Of a DNA stretch of 64,000 nucleotides, positions 8,287-18,057 are shown piece by piece. The notes beneath the pieces are model-generated. The model was not told the DNA's origin, did not search any database, and worked only from the letters and a program-made list of their open reading frames with translations. The first letter of the stretch is position 1. Each line of letters opens with the position of its first letter. Source of the DNA: Pseudoselenomonas ruminis (GTDB taxonomy: Bacteria; Bacillota; Negativicutes; Selenomonadales; Selenomonadaceae); NCBI RefSeq assembly GCF_008271295.1, contig NZ_VTOY01000001.1, positions 496,001 to 560,000 on the forward strand, read 5' to 3'. Made by a program: the position numbers and the translations under genes.

Positions 8287-9737
8287 GTTTCCGTCAAAAT
8301 GCGCAGTTCCCGGCACTCCGGGTCCTGCGTTCCCTGCAGGGAACAGCCTTTTTCCCGCGCGTATTCGATATAGGTAAGAATCTCTTCGGTAATGCGCTCG
8401 CCCGGCGTCAAGATAGGAATGCCCGGCGGATAGCACATGAGCATCTCGCCCGAGATACGCCCCACCGTATCCTTCAGCGGCAGACGCTCGCCCTTGGCAT
8501 AGAACGCCTCCTTCGGACTCATGACGAGCTCAGGCGCGATAAACTCGCCGCAGTAAAGCTCGCGCTTGTCCTTGGCAAAACGGCCCGCAATGTCCTCGAG
8601 CGCGCCGACCAGCCGCTCGATGTCGCGGATGCGGTCGCCAATCGAGATATAGGCCAGGATGTTGCCGATATCGCCAAACTCAATCTGGATGTCGTACTCA
8701 TCGCGCAGCATGTCGTAAACCTCAATGCCCGTCATGCCAATGCCCTGGGTGAAAACCGAAAGCTTCGTCACATCAAAATCGTAGACGCTGTCGCCGTCGA
8801 TAAGCTCGCGGCCATAGGCGTAAAAGCCGCCAATCTCATTGATTTCCGCCCGCGCATACTCGGCCATCGAGCTGACCTTCTCGAACGCCTCAGCGCCGTG
8901 CAGCGCTAAGTTGCGGCGTGACAGGTCAAGACTTGAAATCAAAAGATACGAGGCACTCGTCGTCTGCGTGAGGTTGATAATCTGCTGGACATACTCGGCA
9001 TCGACGCCCTCGCCGCAGAGCAAAATAGAACTCTGCGTCAGGCTGCCGCCCGACTTATGCATCGATACCGCCGCGAGGTCGCCGCCAGCTGCCATGCCCG
9101 AAATCGGCAGATTCTTGCCGAAGTAGAGATGCGTGCCATGGGCCTCGTCGACGAGCACCTTCATGCCAGCTGCATGGGCGACGCGCACGATGCCCGCAAG
9201 GTCCGAGGCAATGCCATAATACGTCGGATTGTTGACAAAGATGGCCTTGGCATGCGGATGCTCGCGAATCGCCTTTTCAACATCGCTCAGCGCCATGCCC
9301 GTTGCAATGCCAATCTGATGATTGACGCGCACGGGCACATAGACCGGAATGCCGCCGCAGAGCACGAGCGCATTGATGACGCTCTTGTGGACGTTGCGCG
9401 GCAGCAGGATTTCGTCGCCAGCACGCACGGTTGCAAGCACCATCGCCTGCACGGCCGACGTCGTGCCATTGACCATAAAGAACGCATGCTGCGCACCAAA
9501 AGCATCCGCGGTAAGCTCCTCGGCTTCGCGGATGACCGATATCGGATGACTGAGGTTGTCGAGCATCTTCATCGAGTTGACATCGACGCCTACACATTTC
9601 TCACCCAAGAAATCGAGCAGCTCCGGATTGCCGCGTCCGCGTTTATGACCGGGCACATCAAAAGGAACCATGCGGCGCTTTCTAAGCTCCAGCATGGCTT
9701 CATAAACCGGTGCCGTATGTTGATTGATTCGATCCAA
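8283..9737 (-). CDS. speA: Arginine decarboxylase (Orn/Lys/Arg decarboxylase family, fold I)
   Basis: PLP-dependent decarboxylase of the short type (484 aa) related to Bacillus SpeA; predicted to convert arginine to agmatine as first step of the operon. PLP lysine K228 in SMHKSGGSLTQSS, the Asp that holds the pyridine nitrogen in DEAHGTH (197-203), and the N-terminal FDVPGHKRG. The start is TTG at 9737, 6 nt after GGGGGG (a strong ribosome site); the frame stays open 18 nt further upstream through that site. Lysine or ornithine specificity cannot be excluded from sequence, but downstream agmatine enzymes favour arginine. Confidence 0.88.
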   Translation of the reverse strand: MDRINQHTAPVYEAMLELRKRRMVPFDVPGHKRGRGNPELLDFLGEKCVGVDVNSMKMLDNLSHPISVIREAEELTADAFGAQHAFFMVNGTTSAVQAMVLATVRAGDEILLPRNVHKSVINALVLCGGIPVYVPVRVNHQIGIATGMALSDVEKAIREHPHAKAIFVNNPTYYGIASDLAGIVRVAHAAGMKVLVDEAHGTHLYFGKNLPISGMAAGGDLAAVSMHKSGGSLTQSSILLCGEGVDAEYVQQIINLTQTTSASYLLISSLDLSRRNLALHGAEAFEKVSSMAEYARAEINEIGGFYAYGRELIDGDSVYDFDVTKLSVFTQGIGMTGIEVYDMLRDEYDIQIEFGDIGNILAYISIGDRIRDIERLVGALEDIAGRFAKDKRELYCGEFIAPELVMSPKEAFYAKGERLPLKDTVGRISGEMLMCYPPGIPILTPGERITEEILTYIEYAREKGCSLQGTQDPECRELRILTET

Positions 9738-9794
9738 TTTAGTCCCCCCGGGCAAAACAATCTGACGATTATTACTTTTTATTCTTCTGTTTAG

Positions 9795-9823
9795 ATTTTA
9801 TCATCTATGATTGAACCAGTCAA
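9795..9823 (-). promoter_or_regulatory. Sigma-A-type promoter of the polyamine operon
   Basis: On the minus strand TTGACT (9818-9823), a 17-nt spacer and TAAAAT (9795-9800), about 60 nt before the decarboxylase start. It lies in the gap after hutI and fits a single promoter for the six-gene operon. Confidence 0.65.
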
Positions 9824-9873
9824 TTTTTTGCTTTACACTGAAACACCTTTTCAAAAATCAAAACACTTGCCGC

Positions 9874-11139
9874 CTATTGCTGCAAATTCCATACGAGCTT
9901 GCCGTCCTTTATCACTTGCTGAACCAAATTCATTCCTGTCTGATACGCCAAGAAACGATAGTCCGGCGCCGCAAGCAAGAGAATATCTGCCTTCTTCCCG
10001 GCCTCAATGCTGCCAATCTCAGCGGCTCGGTTCAGAGCGGCTGCACCATTCAGGGTCATGGCGGTCAGCGTTTCTGCTGATGTCAATCGCATCTGGATAA
10101 CTGCCAAGGCGAAAAGCAACGCCGTTGAATAGGTAAAACAACTCCCGGGATTGAAATCGCTGGCTAAAGCCACAGCCACATCATGCGCAATCAGTTCTCT
10201 CGCGGGCGCATAAGAGCAGCGCATGCAAAAGGCAGTAGCTGGCAATAAGACTGCTTTCGTATTTCCCGTTGACAACCGCAGGATATCCTCCTTACGTATC
10301 GACAGCAAATGATCGGCCGATACCGCACCTAATTCATGGGCTAAACCTGCTCCGCCCATGGAACTCATTTCATCGGCATGAAGTTTTACGGCAAAGCCCA
10401 ACGCTTTTGCGCGCGTCAAGATTCGCCGGCTTTGCTCAAGCGAAAATACGCCCTGCTCGCAGAATACATCAACAAAATCAGCCAAGCCTTCCTTCTTTAT
10501 CAGCGGCAGCATCTCCTCAAGCATGAAGTCTACATAGCCATCACTGTCTTCCCGGTATTCTGGCGGAACAGCATGTCCCCCCAGATACGTGCTTACGATA
10601 TCAAGCGGCAGATCCTTATCGAGCCGCCGCATGACACGCAGCTGCTTCAGCTCATCCTCACGATTAAGGCCATAGCCGCTTTTCCCTTCCACGGTCGTGA
10701 TGCCATACCGTAACATATCCTGAAGGATTTTCTTCCCTGCATGGAACAACTCTTCTTCCGAGGTTTCGCGGACTGCCTGCATCGTACTGCAAATGCCACC
10801 GCCACGAGCTAACAGCTCAAGATACGGCACGCCAGCCAGCCGGTCATCAAATTCTTCGGCCCGGCTCCCGGCAAACAGGAAATGCGTATGGGCATCGACA
10901 AAACCAGGGATGGCACATTTCCCGCTGCCGTCAATCCATTGGATAGCGTCTTTTTCCCCAATAGCTGCCATGACCTCCTTATCGGTACCTACCATGCGTA
11001 TCCGGTCTTGCTCAATCCAAATGGCACCATCGGCAATCAGATGCAGCTGATTCATTTCCTTTCCCTTGCGTTCCGTTTTTCCCTCTGGCGTCGCAATCTG
11101 CTGGATATGGCGCAAAACAATCTGTTCCACAGCACTCAC
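9874..11139 (-). CDS. hutI: Imidazolonepropionase
   Basis: Metal-dependent amidohydrolase that opens 4-imidazolone-5-propionate to N-formimino-L-glutamate in histidine degradation. 421 aa. Metal ligands FVDAHTHFLFAG, KLHADEM and ALASDFNPGSCF are all present. It begins with GTG at 11139 overlapping the hutU stop (GTGA), indicating coupled translation, and is the last gene of the hut operon. No clear terminator follows; the polyamine promoter lies just downstream, so some read-through is possible. Confidence 0.95.
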   Translation of the reverse strand: MSAVEQIVLRHIQQIATPEGKTERKGKEMNQLHLIADGAIWIEQDRIRMVGTDKEVMAAIGEKDAIQWIDGSGKCAIPGFVDAHTHFLFAGSRAEEFDDRLAGVPYLELLARGGGICSTMQAVRETSEEELFHAGKKILQDMLRYGITTVEGKSGYGLNREDELKQLRVMRRLDKDLPLDIVSTYLGGHAVPPEYREDSDGYVDFMLEEMLPLIKKEGLADFVDVFCEQGVFSLEQSRRILTRAKALGFAVKLHADEMSSMGGAGLAHELGAVSADHLLSIRKEDILRLSTGNTKAVLLPATAFCMRCSYAPARELIAHDVAVALASDFNPGSCFTYSTALLFALAVIQMRLTSAETLTAMTLNGAAALNRAAEIGSIEAGKKADILLLAAPDYRFLAYQTGMNLVQQVIKDGKLVWNLQQ

Positions 11140-13157
11140 CTCACCTTGGAGAAATATTTTTCTACTGCTGCTGCGACAGCAGCACCATCAGCCAGACATG
11201 GTTCTGTGATATGGCTTTCGTCCGCATAATCTTCATTATATTTCCGCACCGTTTCCAGCGAATGCTCGTTGCGTGCCCAGCTGCGACGAGCCACACCGCC
11301 CATAACATCCCAAAGCATGGCACTGCGAATGATTTCATCCACGCGCGAACTGCCATCCAAGACCAAACCAAAACCACCATTTATGGATTTGCCGATACCA
11401 ACACCGCCGCCATTATGCAAGGCACAAAGGCTCATGCCACGAGCAGCATTTCCGGCAAAACATTGGACGGCCATATCGGCCATGACATTGCTGCCATCCT
11501 TGATATTTGCCGTTTCACGGAACGGCGAATCCGTGCCACTGACATCGTGATGATCACGGCCAATCATGACCGGGCCAATCTTGCCTTCACGGACAAGTTC
11601 ATTGAATTTCAACGCAATCCGCATACGGCCTTCCGCATCCTGATATAAAATGCGCGCCTGCGTTCCTACCACCAGCTGGTTCTTTTCTGCATCACGGATC
11701 CAATTATAATTGTCAAGGTCCTGATAACGCCGCGCCGGATTGATGCAAGCCATCGCCGCCTTGTCGGTAGCAATCAAATCTGCCTGTTTACCGCTGAGGC
11801 AGACCCAGCGGAACGGGCCATAGCCATAATCAAACAGCTGCGGCCCCATGATGTCTTCTACATAAGAGGGTAAGATAAAACCATCCTTATCATCGATTCC
11901 ATTTTTGGACAGTTCTTTTACTCCGGCATCGTACACAGCCTTCAGGAAGGCATTCCCGTAGTCAAAGAAGTACGTACCATCTGCTACACAAGCCTTGATG
12001 AGCTCATAGTGATGGCAAAGGCTTTCCTTGACTTTGTCCACAAAGCCTTCGCGGTCATCGGCCAGCATCGCTGTGCGCTGCGCAAAGCTTATCCCCTGTG
12101 GGCAATAACCACCATCATAAGCTGCATGGCAAGACGTCTGATCGCTCAATAAATCCACATGGATATGGTGAGCCACCACATACTCGAGCAAGTCAACCAC
12201 ATTGCCATGATAGGCAATGGACACTGCTGTTCCTGCCTGCTGATGCCGCCTTACCGAACCGAAAACAGCATCGAGGTCATCATAACTTTCTTTCACCCAC
12301 CCTTGTTTCCTGCGCGTTTCGATACGTGATACATCGACCTCGGCAATAACACCGATGCCATTGGCGATTTCAACCGCCTTAGGCTGGGCGCCACTCATCC
12401 CGCCAAGACCGGAACTTACAAACAGCTTGCCGCGCAAATCACCATCATGCGGAATCCCTAGATGCAAGCGGCCAGCATTGAGCAAAGTATTATAGGTACC
12501 ATGAACAATGCCCTGCGGGCCAATATACATCCAGCCGCCGGCTGTCATCTGCCCATAATTGGCCACGCCCATCTCCTCAGCGATTTCCCAATCCTTCTGG
12601 TTGTCAAACATACCTACCATCAGAGCATTTGTGATGATAACGCGCGGTGCATTCGGGTGCGACTTGAAAAGCCCCAACGGATGACCAGACTCTATTACGA
12701 GCGTCTGTTTAGCAGTCATGACCTGCAGGTATTTTTTGATCAGACGATACTGCAGCCAGTTCTGGCAGACACTTCCTGTTTCGCCATACGTTACCAACTC
12801 ATACGGATAAAGCGCCACCTCAAAATCCAGGTTATTGTCCATCATGACCTGAAACGCTTTGCCTTCGATACAATTTCCCTGATATGCATCGATTGGTTTG
12901 CCGAAGATACGCCCCTGCGGCCGGAACCGATACGCATAAATCCGCCCATAAGTAGTCAATTCTTCGAGGAATTCCGGAATCAATGCTTCGTGCAGGCTTG
13001 GATCGACATACCGCAGCGCATTCTTCAAGGCAACCTCCGTCTGCGCCTTGGTCAAATGAAAACCACGCGATGGCGCCCGGCGGATACCAGGCTCAAAACG
13101 CGGTTTTTCCGGCAATTCTTTTTCCGGCTCTATCGCATAAATTTTTTCTTCACGCAT
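11136..13157 (-). CDS. hutU: Urocanate hydratase (long form)
   Basis: Adds water to urocanate to give imidazolonepropionate using tightly bound NAD+ as electrophile. 673 aa from ATG 13157 (GGAG 9 nt upstream), longer than the roughly 555-aa Pseudomonas/Bacillus form; the extra length looks spread over both ends, a form known from several anaerobes. Seen: the nucleotide-binding GLGGMSGAQPKA, and GRDHHDVSGTDSPFRET near the active site. Lies 13 nt after the HutF-like gene. Confidence 0.95.
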   Translation of the reverse strand: MREEKIYAIEPEKELPEKPRFEPGIRRAPSRGFHLTKAQTEVALKNALRYVDPSLHEALIPEFLEELTTYGRIYAYRFRPQGRIFGKPIDAYQGNCIEGKAFQVMMDNNLDFEVALYPYELVTYGETGSVCQNWLQYRLIKKYLQVMTAKQTLVIESGHPLGLFKSHPNAPRVIITNALMVGMFDNQKDWEIAEEMGVANYGQMTAGGWMYIGPQGIVHGTYNTLLNAGRLHLGIPHDGDLRGKLFVSSGLGGMSGAQPKAVEIANGIGVIAEVDVSRIETRRKQGWVKESYDDLDAVFGSVRRHQQAGTAVSIAYHGNVVDLLEYVVAHHIHVDLLSDQTSCHAAYDGGYCPQGISFAQRTAMLADDREGFVDKVKESLCHHYELIKACVADGTYFFDYGNAFLKAVYDAGVKELSKNGIDDKDGFILPSYVEDIMGPQLFDYGYGPFRWVCLSGKQADLIATDKAAMACINPARRYQDLDNYNWIRDAEKNQLVVGTQARILYQDAEGRMRIALKFNELVREGKIGPVMIGRDHHDVSGTDSPFRETANIKDGSNVMADMAVQCFAGNAARGMSLCALHNGGGVGIGKSINGGFGLVLDGSSRVDEIIRSAMLWDVMGGVARRSWARNEHSLETVRKYNEDYADESHITEPCLADGAAVAAAVEKYFSKVR

Positions 13158-13170
13158 TTTTTCCAACTCC

Positions 13171-14502
13171 TCATGCTTCCAAATACTTCATTGTTTTCTG
13201 CACTTGCTCTACGATACATTCTTCCGTCTTCTTTTGAAGTTGCCCCCCGCGTACGGTTTCTATGCCATTGACCATAACCCGGTCAATGGCCGTGGGCTGC
13301 AGCGAGTAGACAAGATTGGGCAGGAACTGTCCGGCCGAGCTAAGTGGCTGCAACGAAAAATCGGATAACCGTACTCCCACAAAATCGGCTTTTTTACCAA
13401 CGGCGACTTCACCAATCGGCAAATCGAGGACAGTTGCGCCATTCTCTGTTCCCATCGCCATGGCGTCATGATAATTGACGCAGAGCGCATCCAAAGTCCT
13501 CGCTTTTTGCAATAATGCTACCATCCGCATTTCTTCAAAAACACTGATGCGATTATTCCCGCAGGCACCATCACTGCCTAGGGCAATCGTCACTTGCTGT
13601 TTCATCAGTGCCGGGATATCGGTAATGCCATCTGCTAAAAACATATTGCTGGAGGGACAATATATGAGCTTGCAGCCGCGTTTCCCCATGAGCTCGATTT
13701 CGTCTGGCTCCAGCCAGACACCGTGTATCATGCACATGCGTGCATCGGCTACCCCCAACTGATCCAGATAGCGTAAAGGTGTCGTGCCGTACTCCTTGCG
13801 CACCATTTCCACTTCAAACCGTTCCTCTGACACATGGATATGAAATGGCGTGTTATACGCCTTGGCCAAAGTCCAACCAGCTTTTATCATCGCGGGACTT
13901 GCCGCATGCAGGCTGTGCGGTGACGGAAGTACCTTAGTCATCTCCCCGTTATACGTTTTCATGAGCTGTTCGGTATTATCGTAAGCTTGCTGCACACTTT
14001 CCACATAGCCAGCTGGTGCCCCCTGCCAATCATACATGGTACGTGCCAGCACCAGCCGTATGCCAACATCCTGGGCAGCGCGGATGACTGCTTCATCCCC
14101 AGCGATTCCATTGTTGTGTAAATAAAAGAAATCGCATACGGTAGTGACACCGCATTTCATCATCTCAGCAAAGGCGAACAAGGCACCTGTATAAATATCC
14201 TCAGGCCGCATCTTGGGCGAATATTTATAGAGGGATTCATCGCGCCATTCCAAGAAAGGACGATCGGCAGCTATCCCGCGCAATAAACTCTGAAAGCTGT
14301 GATTATGCGCATTGACGGTTCCTGGAACAAGTGCGAGCTCTTCCCAACGAATCACTTCATGCTGAGGATATTTTCTTTCCATATCTTTGGCCGCCCCGAT
14401 AGCAACAATTGTTCCCTCTGCAACTACGACCCCTAAATCTGGCTGGAGTTTCCCTTCCCAAAAGCAAAACAATGGCTCAATGATTTTAACTGTCATACGC
14501 AT
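13171..14502 (-). CDS. hutF: Amidohydrolase, probable formimidoylglutamate deiminase (HutF-like)
   Basis: Amidohydrolase-superfamily protein of 443 aa, predicted to deiminate N-formimino-L-glutamate to N-formyl-L-glutamate and ammonia. Metal-site motifs: NAHNH (64-68), HIHVSEE, IHGVW and ALGSDGACGNN. The last motif resembles the AtzA/TrzA/SsnA branch more than the Pseudomonas HutF branch, so the role rests on position: it sits between the M20 amidase and hutU in a full hut operon. ATG 14502 has AGGAG 5 nt upstream and overlaps the end of the upstream gene. Confidence 0.72.
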   Translation of the reverse strand: MRMTVKIIEPLFCFWEGKLQPDLGVVVAEGTIVAIGAAKDMERKYPQHEVIRWEELALVPGTVNAHNHSFQSLLRGIAADRPFLEWRDESLYKYSPKMRPEDIYTGALFAFAEMMKCGVTTVCDFFYLHNNGIAGDEAVIRAAQDVGIRLVLARTMYDWQGAPAGYVESVQQAYDNTEQLMKTYNGEMTKVLPSPHSLHAASPAMIKAGWTLAKAYNTPFHIHVSEERFEVEMVRKEYGTTPLRYLDQLGVADARMCMIHGVWLEPDEIELMGKRGCKLIYCPSSNMFLADGITDIPALMKQQVTIALGSDGACGNNRISVFEEMRMVALLQKARTLDALCVNYHDAMAMGTENGATVLDLPIGEVAVGKKADFVGVRLSDFSLQPLSSAGQFLPNLVYSLQPTAIDRVMVNGIETVRGGQLQKKTEECIVEQVQKTMKYLEA

Positions 14503-15757
14503 CCAATCTCCTATCCAGTATACGAACAGCTTCCAACATGGTATTGGCAGCGATTTCGATTGCATCTGCCGCAGCTTCTTCCTGCGGGCAATGACTGTAA
14601 CCGTTTATAGTCTGTACAAAGAGCATGCCAGCTTTCGTCACCCTGGCCATATTCGCCGCATCATGACCAGCCATACTCACCAAGGCTTCCGGCTCCTGTC
14701 CATTTGCAGATGCAGCATCTTCCAAAGCCTGGATTACCATATCATCCATCTTTTTCTCCGGCTGGTCAAGATTCATCTCCCGCTGTATGTTTACCGCGCG
14801 GCGGCTGCTGATGTCGCGGAGCTTCCCCTGCCATAACGCCAATGCTTTTTGGCGCAGTTCTGCATCAGCAGTCCGCATATCAAACGTCATGACCACGTTT
14901 CCGGGAATGATGTTTGACGCATTTGGCGTCAGTGTCAGCCTGCCTATCGTAACCGATACACCAGCAAAGGCCGGATCTTTCATGATGGCTTCGGCCGCCA
15001 AAACGACTTCTGCTGCTGCCGCTAAGGCATCACGCCTGTCCTTTGGCTGTGTCGTACCAGCATGATTAGCCTCACCGCAAACCGTAATGACTTCCCGATA
15101 AATGCCCGTTATGCAGGAAACTGCTGCCACAGCATGCTGCTCATCATAAAGCACACGCCCCTGTTCGATATGACACTCTAAAAATGCGGCCAATGCATCT
15201 GTTCCTAAGCGTGCGGCATCGACCTTATCGATATCGCCGCCCAAGCGTTTCAAGGCATCCGGCAAGGACTCACCAGTCTTGCGATGCTTCATTTTCCTGA
15301 CATCATCTGCGGTAAGCCGTCCCGCGATAACCTTTGACCCTAGCGTCGATACCGAAAAATCATTTGGCTCCTCTCCCGTAAAGGAAAGCAGCCAAAGCGG
15401 ATGCGCTAGTTCCACCTGCTGTTCCTGCAAGGTCTGCAGGACTTCTGTGCCCAGCAGCACCCCCAAGGCTCCATCATACTTGCCGCCATTTGGAACCGTA
15501 TCATGATGCGACCCCAGGACAATCGGACGCTTGCCGTCTTTTCCCGCTTGCTTGCCCCATAGATTGGCAATGCCATCTGTTTCAACCGTCAGCCCCAACG
15601 ACTCTTGCCAGCATTGTGTCAGCCACGCCCGCGCCTCTTCATCGGGCAAACTCCCCAACTGGCGGTCAATGCCGCCTTCATCATTCCGGCCTATGCTGCT
15701 GAGCGCGTCAAGACGCGCCAACAAACGCTGCCGGTTTATCTTTATACCTTCTGCCAT
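14486..15757 (-). CDS. M20-family amidase of the carbamoylase/allantoate hydrolase type; probable N-formylglutamate hydrolase
   Basis: 423-aa dinuclear metal hydrolase of the N-carbamoyl-L-amino acid hydrolase/AllC group. Metal ligands: H84 and D86 in LGSHHDT, D95 in GGKYDGALGV, the acidic pair E129-E130 in TGEEPNDFS, and HIEQG; later SMAGHDAANMAR. The operon has every hut step except the N-formylglutamate deformylase HutG, so this enzyme probably releases formate and glutamate (inference). It could instead act on other carbamoyl or formyl amino acids. AAGG-rich ribosome site precedes ATG 15757; the end overlaps the HutF-like start. Confidence 0.75.
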   Translation of the reverse strand: MAEGIKINRQRLLARLDALSSIGRNDEGGIDRQLGSLPDEEARAWLTQCWQESLGLTVETDGIANLWGKQAGKDGKRPIVLGSHHDTVPNGGKYDGALGVLLGTEVLQTLQEQQVELAHPLWLLSFTGEEPNDFSVSTLGSKVIAGRLTADDVRKMKHRKTGESLPDALKRLGGDIDKVDAARLGTDALAAFLECHIEQGRVLYDEQHAVAAVSCITGIYREVITVCGEANHAGTTQPKDRRDALAAAAEVVLAAEAIMKDPAFAGVSVTIGRLTLTPNASNIIPGNVVMTFDMRTADAELRQKALALWQGKLRDISSRRAVNIQREMNLDQPEKKMDDMVIQALEDAASANGQEPEALVSMAGHDAANMARVTKAGMLFVQTINGYSHCPQEEAAADAIEIAANTMLEAVRILDRRLDAYDS

Positions 15758-15781
15758 GCTTTCATCACCTTTTCACGCCTG

Positions 15782-16546
15782 TCACAGCATATTCCGCAAA
15801 AAATCCTGTGTACGCTGCCGCTGTGGGTGGTCAAAGATTTCTTCCGGCGTCCCGGCTTCCACGACATTTCCATCGGCCATGAACAAGACCTTATTTGCAA
15901 CTTCGCGAGCAAAATTCATCTCATGGGTCACCACCACCATCGTCATATGTTCCTCGGCCAATTCGCGCATCGTATGCAGCACCTCGCCAGTAAGCTCCGG
16001 ATCGAGTGCCGATGTTGGTTCATCGAAAAGCATGATATCTGGCTGCATCGCCAGCGCTCTGGCAATCGCCACACGTTGCTGCTGCCCGCCGGAAAGCTGG
16101 CTCGGATAAGCGTCCTTCTTATCCGACAACCCCACGCGCGCCAACAAGTCTTCTGCCAGTGGCAGGATTTCTTCTTTCGGCTGTTTCTTTACATGAATCG
16201 GCGCTTCGAGCAGATTCCCCATGACAGTCATATGCGGGAATAGATTGAATTGCTGGAAAACCATCCCCATACGACCTTGGATTTCTTTTGATTTCTCCTT
16301 TGGCGCATATATGACCTCGCCAATATCATTTTCCTGAACAAACATATCGCCTTCAATCTGGATCCAGCCGCCATCGACTTCCTCCAGGCGGTTCAGGCAG
16401 CGAAGAAGGGTTGATTTTCCTGAGCCGCTGGGACCGATGATAGCCAGGACATCACCCTGCTCGACTTCGACATCGATACCGGATAAAACGTTTTGTCCAT
16501 GGAACTGTTTACGGATACCATGCGCATTTATCATCTTCTTTTTCAT
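15782..16546 (-). CDS. Polar amino acid ABC transporter, ATPase subunit (probable histidine uptake)
   Basis: 254-aa ATPase of the GlnQ/HisP family. Walker [10 protein letters not shown] (residues 36-44), Q-loop [14 protein letters not shown], signature [15 protein letters not shown], Walker [15 protein letters not shown] and the switch His in VVVTHEM. It energises uptake through the permease encoded 11 nt upstream. AGGAGGGG lies 5 nt before ATG. Histidine (or urocanate/glutamate) as substrate is inferred from its place inside the hut operon. Confidence 0.93.
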   Translation of the reverse strand: MKKKMINAHGIRKQFHGQNVLSGIDVEVEQGDVLAIIGPSGSGKSTLLRCLNRLEEVDGGWIQIEGDMFVQENDIGEVIYAPKEKSKEIQGRMGMVFQQFNLFPHMTVMGNLLEAPIHVKKQPKEEILPLAEDLLARVGLSDKKDAYPSQLSGGQQQRVAIARALAMQPDIMLFDEPTSALDPELTGEVLHTMRELAEEHMTMVVVTHEMNFAREVANKVLFMADGNVVEAGTPEEIFDHPQRQRTQDFLRNML

Positions 16547-16557
16547 TACGTCCCCTC

Positions 16558-17199
16558 CTATTCATATTGGCTGAAATATGCCTCTAAACGCTTGAACATC
16601 CAGGTCAGCACAAATGTCATCAATAGATAAAAACCAGCTGCCACGACAAATGGCGTCATATCGAACTCCCGCTGGACAATTGTACGGGCAGCACGCAACA
16701 AATCATTCATAGCCAAAATGTAAATCAAAGAAGTATCTTTTACGAGATTGATGGTTTCATTGCTCATTGGCGGCAGTACCCTGCGCACCATCTGTGGAAC
16801 AATGATGCGCCACATCGTCTGAGAATAGCTCATCCCGAGCATCTTCGCCGCTTCATATTGTCCTTTGCCAATCGATTGGATGCCGGCCCGGAATATCTCC
16901 GCAAAATATGCCGTATAGTTGAGCGTAAAGGACAATAGTGCTGCAACCATATCTGGCAATTTGATTCCTGCCAGCGGCAAAGCGAAATAGACAAATAAAA
17001 GCTGCAGCATAAGCGGTGTCCCACGCATGACCCAAATATATAGTTCGAGCAGCCACTGCAGCGGACGGCACTTCGCTGTCCTTCCTAACGCTACGAGCAA
17101 GCCAATTGGCAATACCATGATAAAGGTAAGCAGGAAAATCTCCAGTGTTACCTCCGATCCTTCCAACATAGGCTGTAAATACTGCAGAATCTTGTCCAT
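16558..17199 (-). CDS. Polar amino acid ABC transporter, permease subunit
   Basis: 213-aa integral membrane protein of the HisM/GlnP type with about five membrane segments. The EAA loop that contacts the ATPase is visible as [24 protein letters not shown] single permease gene suggests a homodimeric channel. It lies between the binding-protein and ATPase genes of the hut operon, with AGGGGG 9 nt before ATG 17199. Confidence 0.93.
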   Translation of the reverse strand: MDKILQYLQPMLEGSEVTLEIFLLTFIMVLPIGLLVALGRTAKCRPLQWLLELYIWVMRGTPLMLQLLFVYFALPLAGIKLPDMVAALLSFTLNYTAYFAEIFRAGIQSIGKGQYEAAKMLGMSYSQTMWRIIVPQMVRRVLPPMSNETINLVKDTSLIYILAMNDLLRAARTIVQREFDMTPFVVAAGFYLLMTFVLTWMFKRLEAYFSQYE

Positions 17200-17223
17200 A
17201 TAGCTATGCCCCCTACCAGCGAA

Positions 17224-18033
17224 TCATTTCTTCATGATATCCTTGCCAAACCACTTTTCCGAAATCTTGGCCAGCGTACCATCGGCCTTCATCTCATCCA
17301 TGACTTTCTGTACCTCGGCACGAAGTTCCGTATCTTCTTTCCGGAACCCAATGCCAAAATCACTGATGGGGCCGACAACGATTTCCTGTGCTGCTAAATT
17401 TTCCGGATGTTTGCTCATATAATAACGTCCAGTAATCTCATCGGCGACAATCGCATCAAGACGGCCATTTTCAAGATCCATGAACGCCGAAATATAGTCC
17501 GTATATTTCTTGACATCTTTCATGCCCTGTTTGAACGATTGATGTTCATCGATATATTCCTCGGCAGTACCACCGCTCTGAGTGCCTACAACTTTGCCCT
17601 GCAGATCTTCAACGGATTTGATGCTGTCTGCCTTATCTTTCCGCACAAAGACAATCTGACGATTTTCCATATATGGTTCCGAGAATGCCATATTCTCCTT
17701 GCGCTTTTCGGTAATGTCCAGACCATTCCAAAGCACATCGACACGTTTGCTCTTCAGCTCTGCTTCCTTGCTATCCCAATCAATTGCCTTGAATTCTACT
17801 TCGCGTCCCAAACGCTTTGCTGCCTCTTTGGCTACATCGACATCAAATCCTGTTATTTCATTGTTTTCATCCTTAAAGCCCATCGGCGGATAATTGTCAT
17901 CAAGCCCCACGACAATCTTTCCCGAACCACTGCCTGACGACGAGCCAGACTCTGCTGCCTGATTGCCGCCACAGCCAGCTAAAGCAACCAAACTAAATAC
18001 GACCATCGTTGCTAGCATAAATAATCTTTTCAT
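17224..18033 (-). CDS. Polar amino acid ABC transporter, substrate-binding lipoprotein
   Basis: 269-aa family 3 solute-binding protein. Lipoprotein signal peptide ending LVALAGC (lipid-modified Cys21), then a Ser/Gly linker and the binding domain with VGLDDNYPPMGFKDENNEITGFDVDVAKEAAKRLG near its start, and the hinge motif GTQSGGTAEEY. It lies 24 nt after hutH. Histidine binding is inferred from the operon. Confidence 0.92.
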   Translation of the reverse strand: MKRLFMLATMVVFSLVALAGCGGNQAAESGSSSGSGSGKIVVGLDDNYPPMGFKDENNEITGFDVDVAKEAAKRLGREVEFKAIDWDSKEAELKSKRVDVLWNGLDITEKRKENMAFSEPYMENRQIVFVRKDKADSIKSVEDLQGKVVGTQSGGTAEEYIDEHQSFKQGMKDVKKYTDYISAFMDLENGRLDAIVADEITGRYYMSKHPENLAAQEIVVGPISDFGIGFRKEDTELRAEVQKVMDEMKADGTLAKISEKWFGKDIMKK

Positions 18034-18057
18034 TTTCTGTCCCTCCTGAACGAAATA

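Noticed and set aside
13171-15757. Purine or allantoin degradation (AllC-like amidase plus guanine-deaminase-like amidohydrolase)
   Set aside because: Both genes are embedded, with overlaps, in a full hut operon, which explains them better than purine catabolism.
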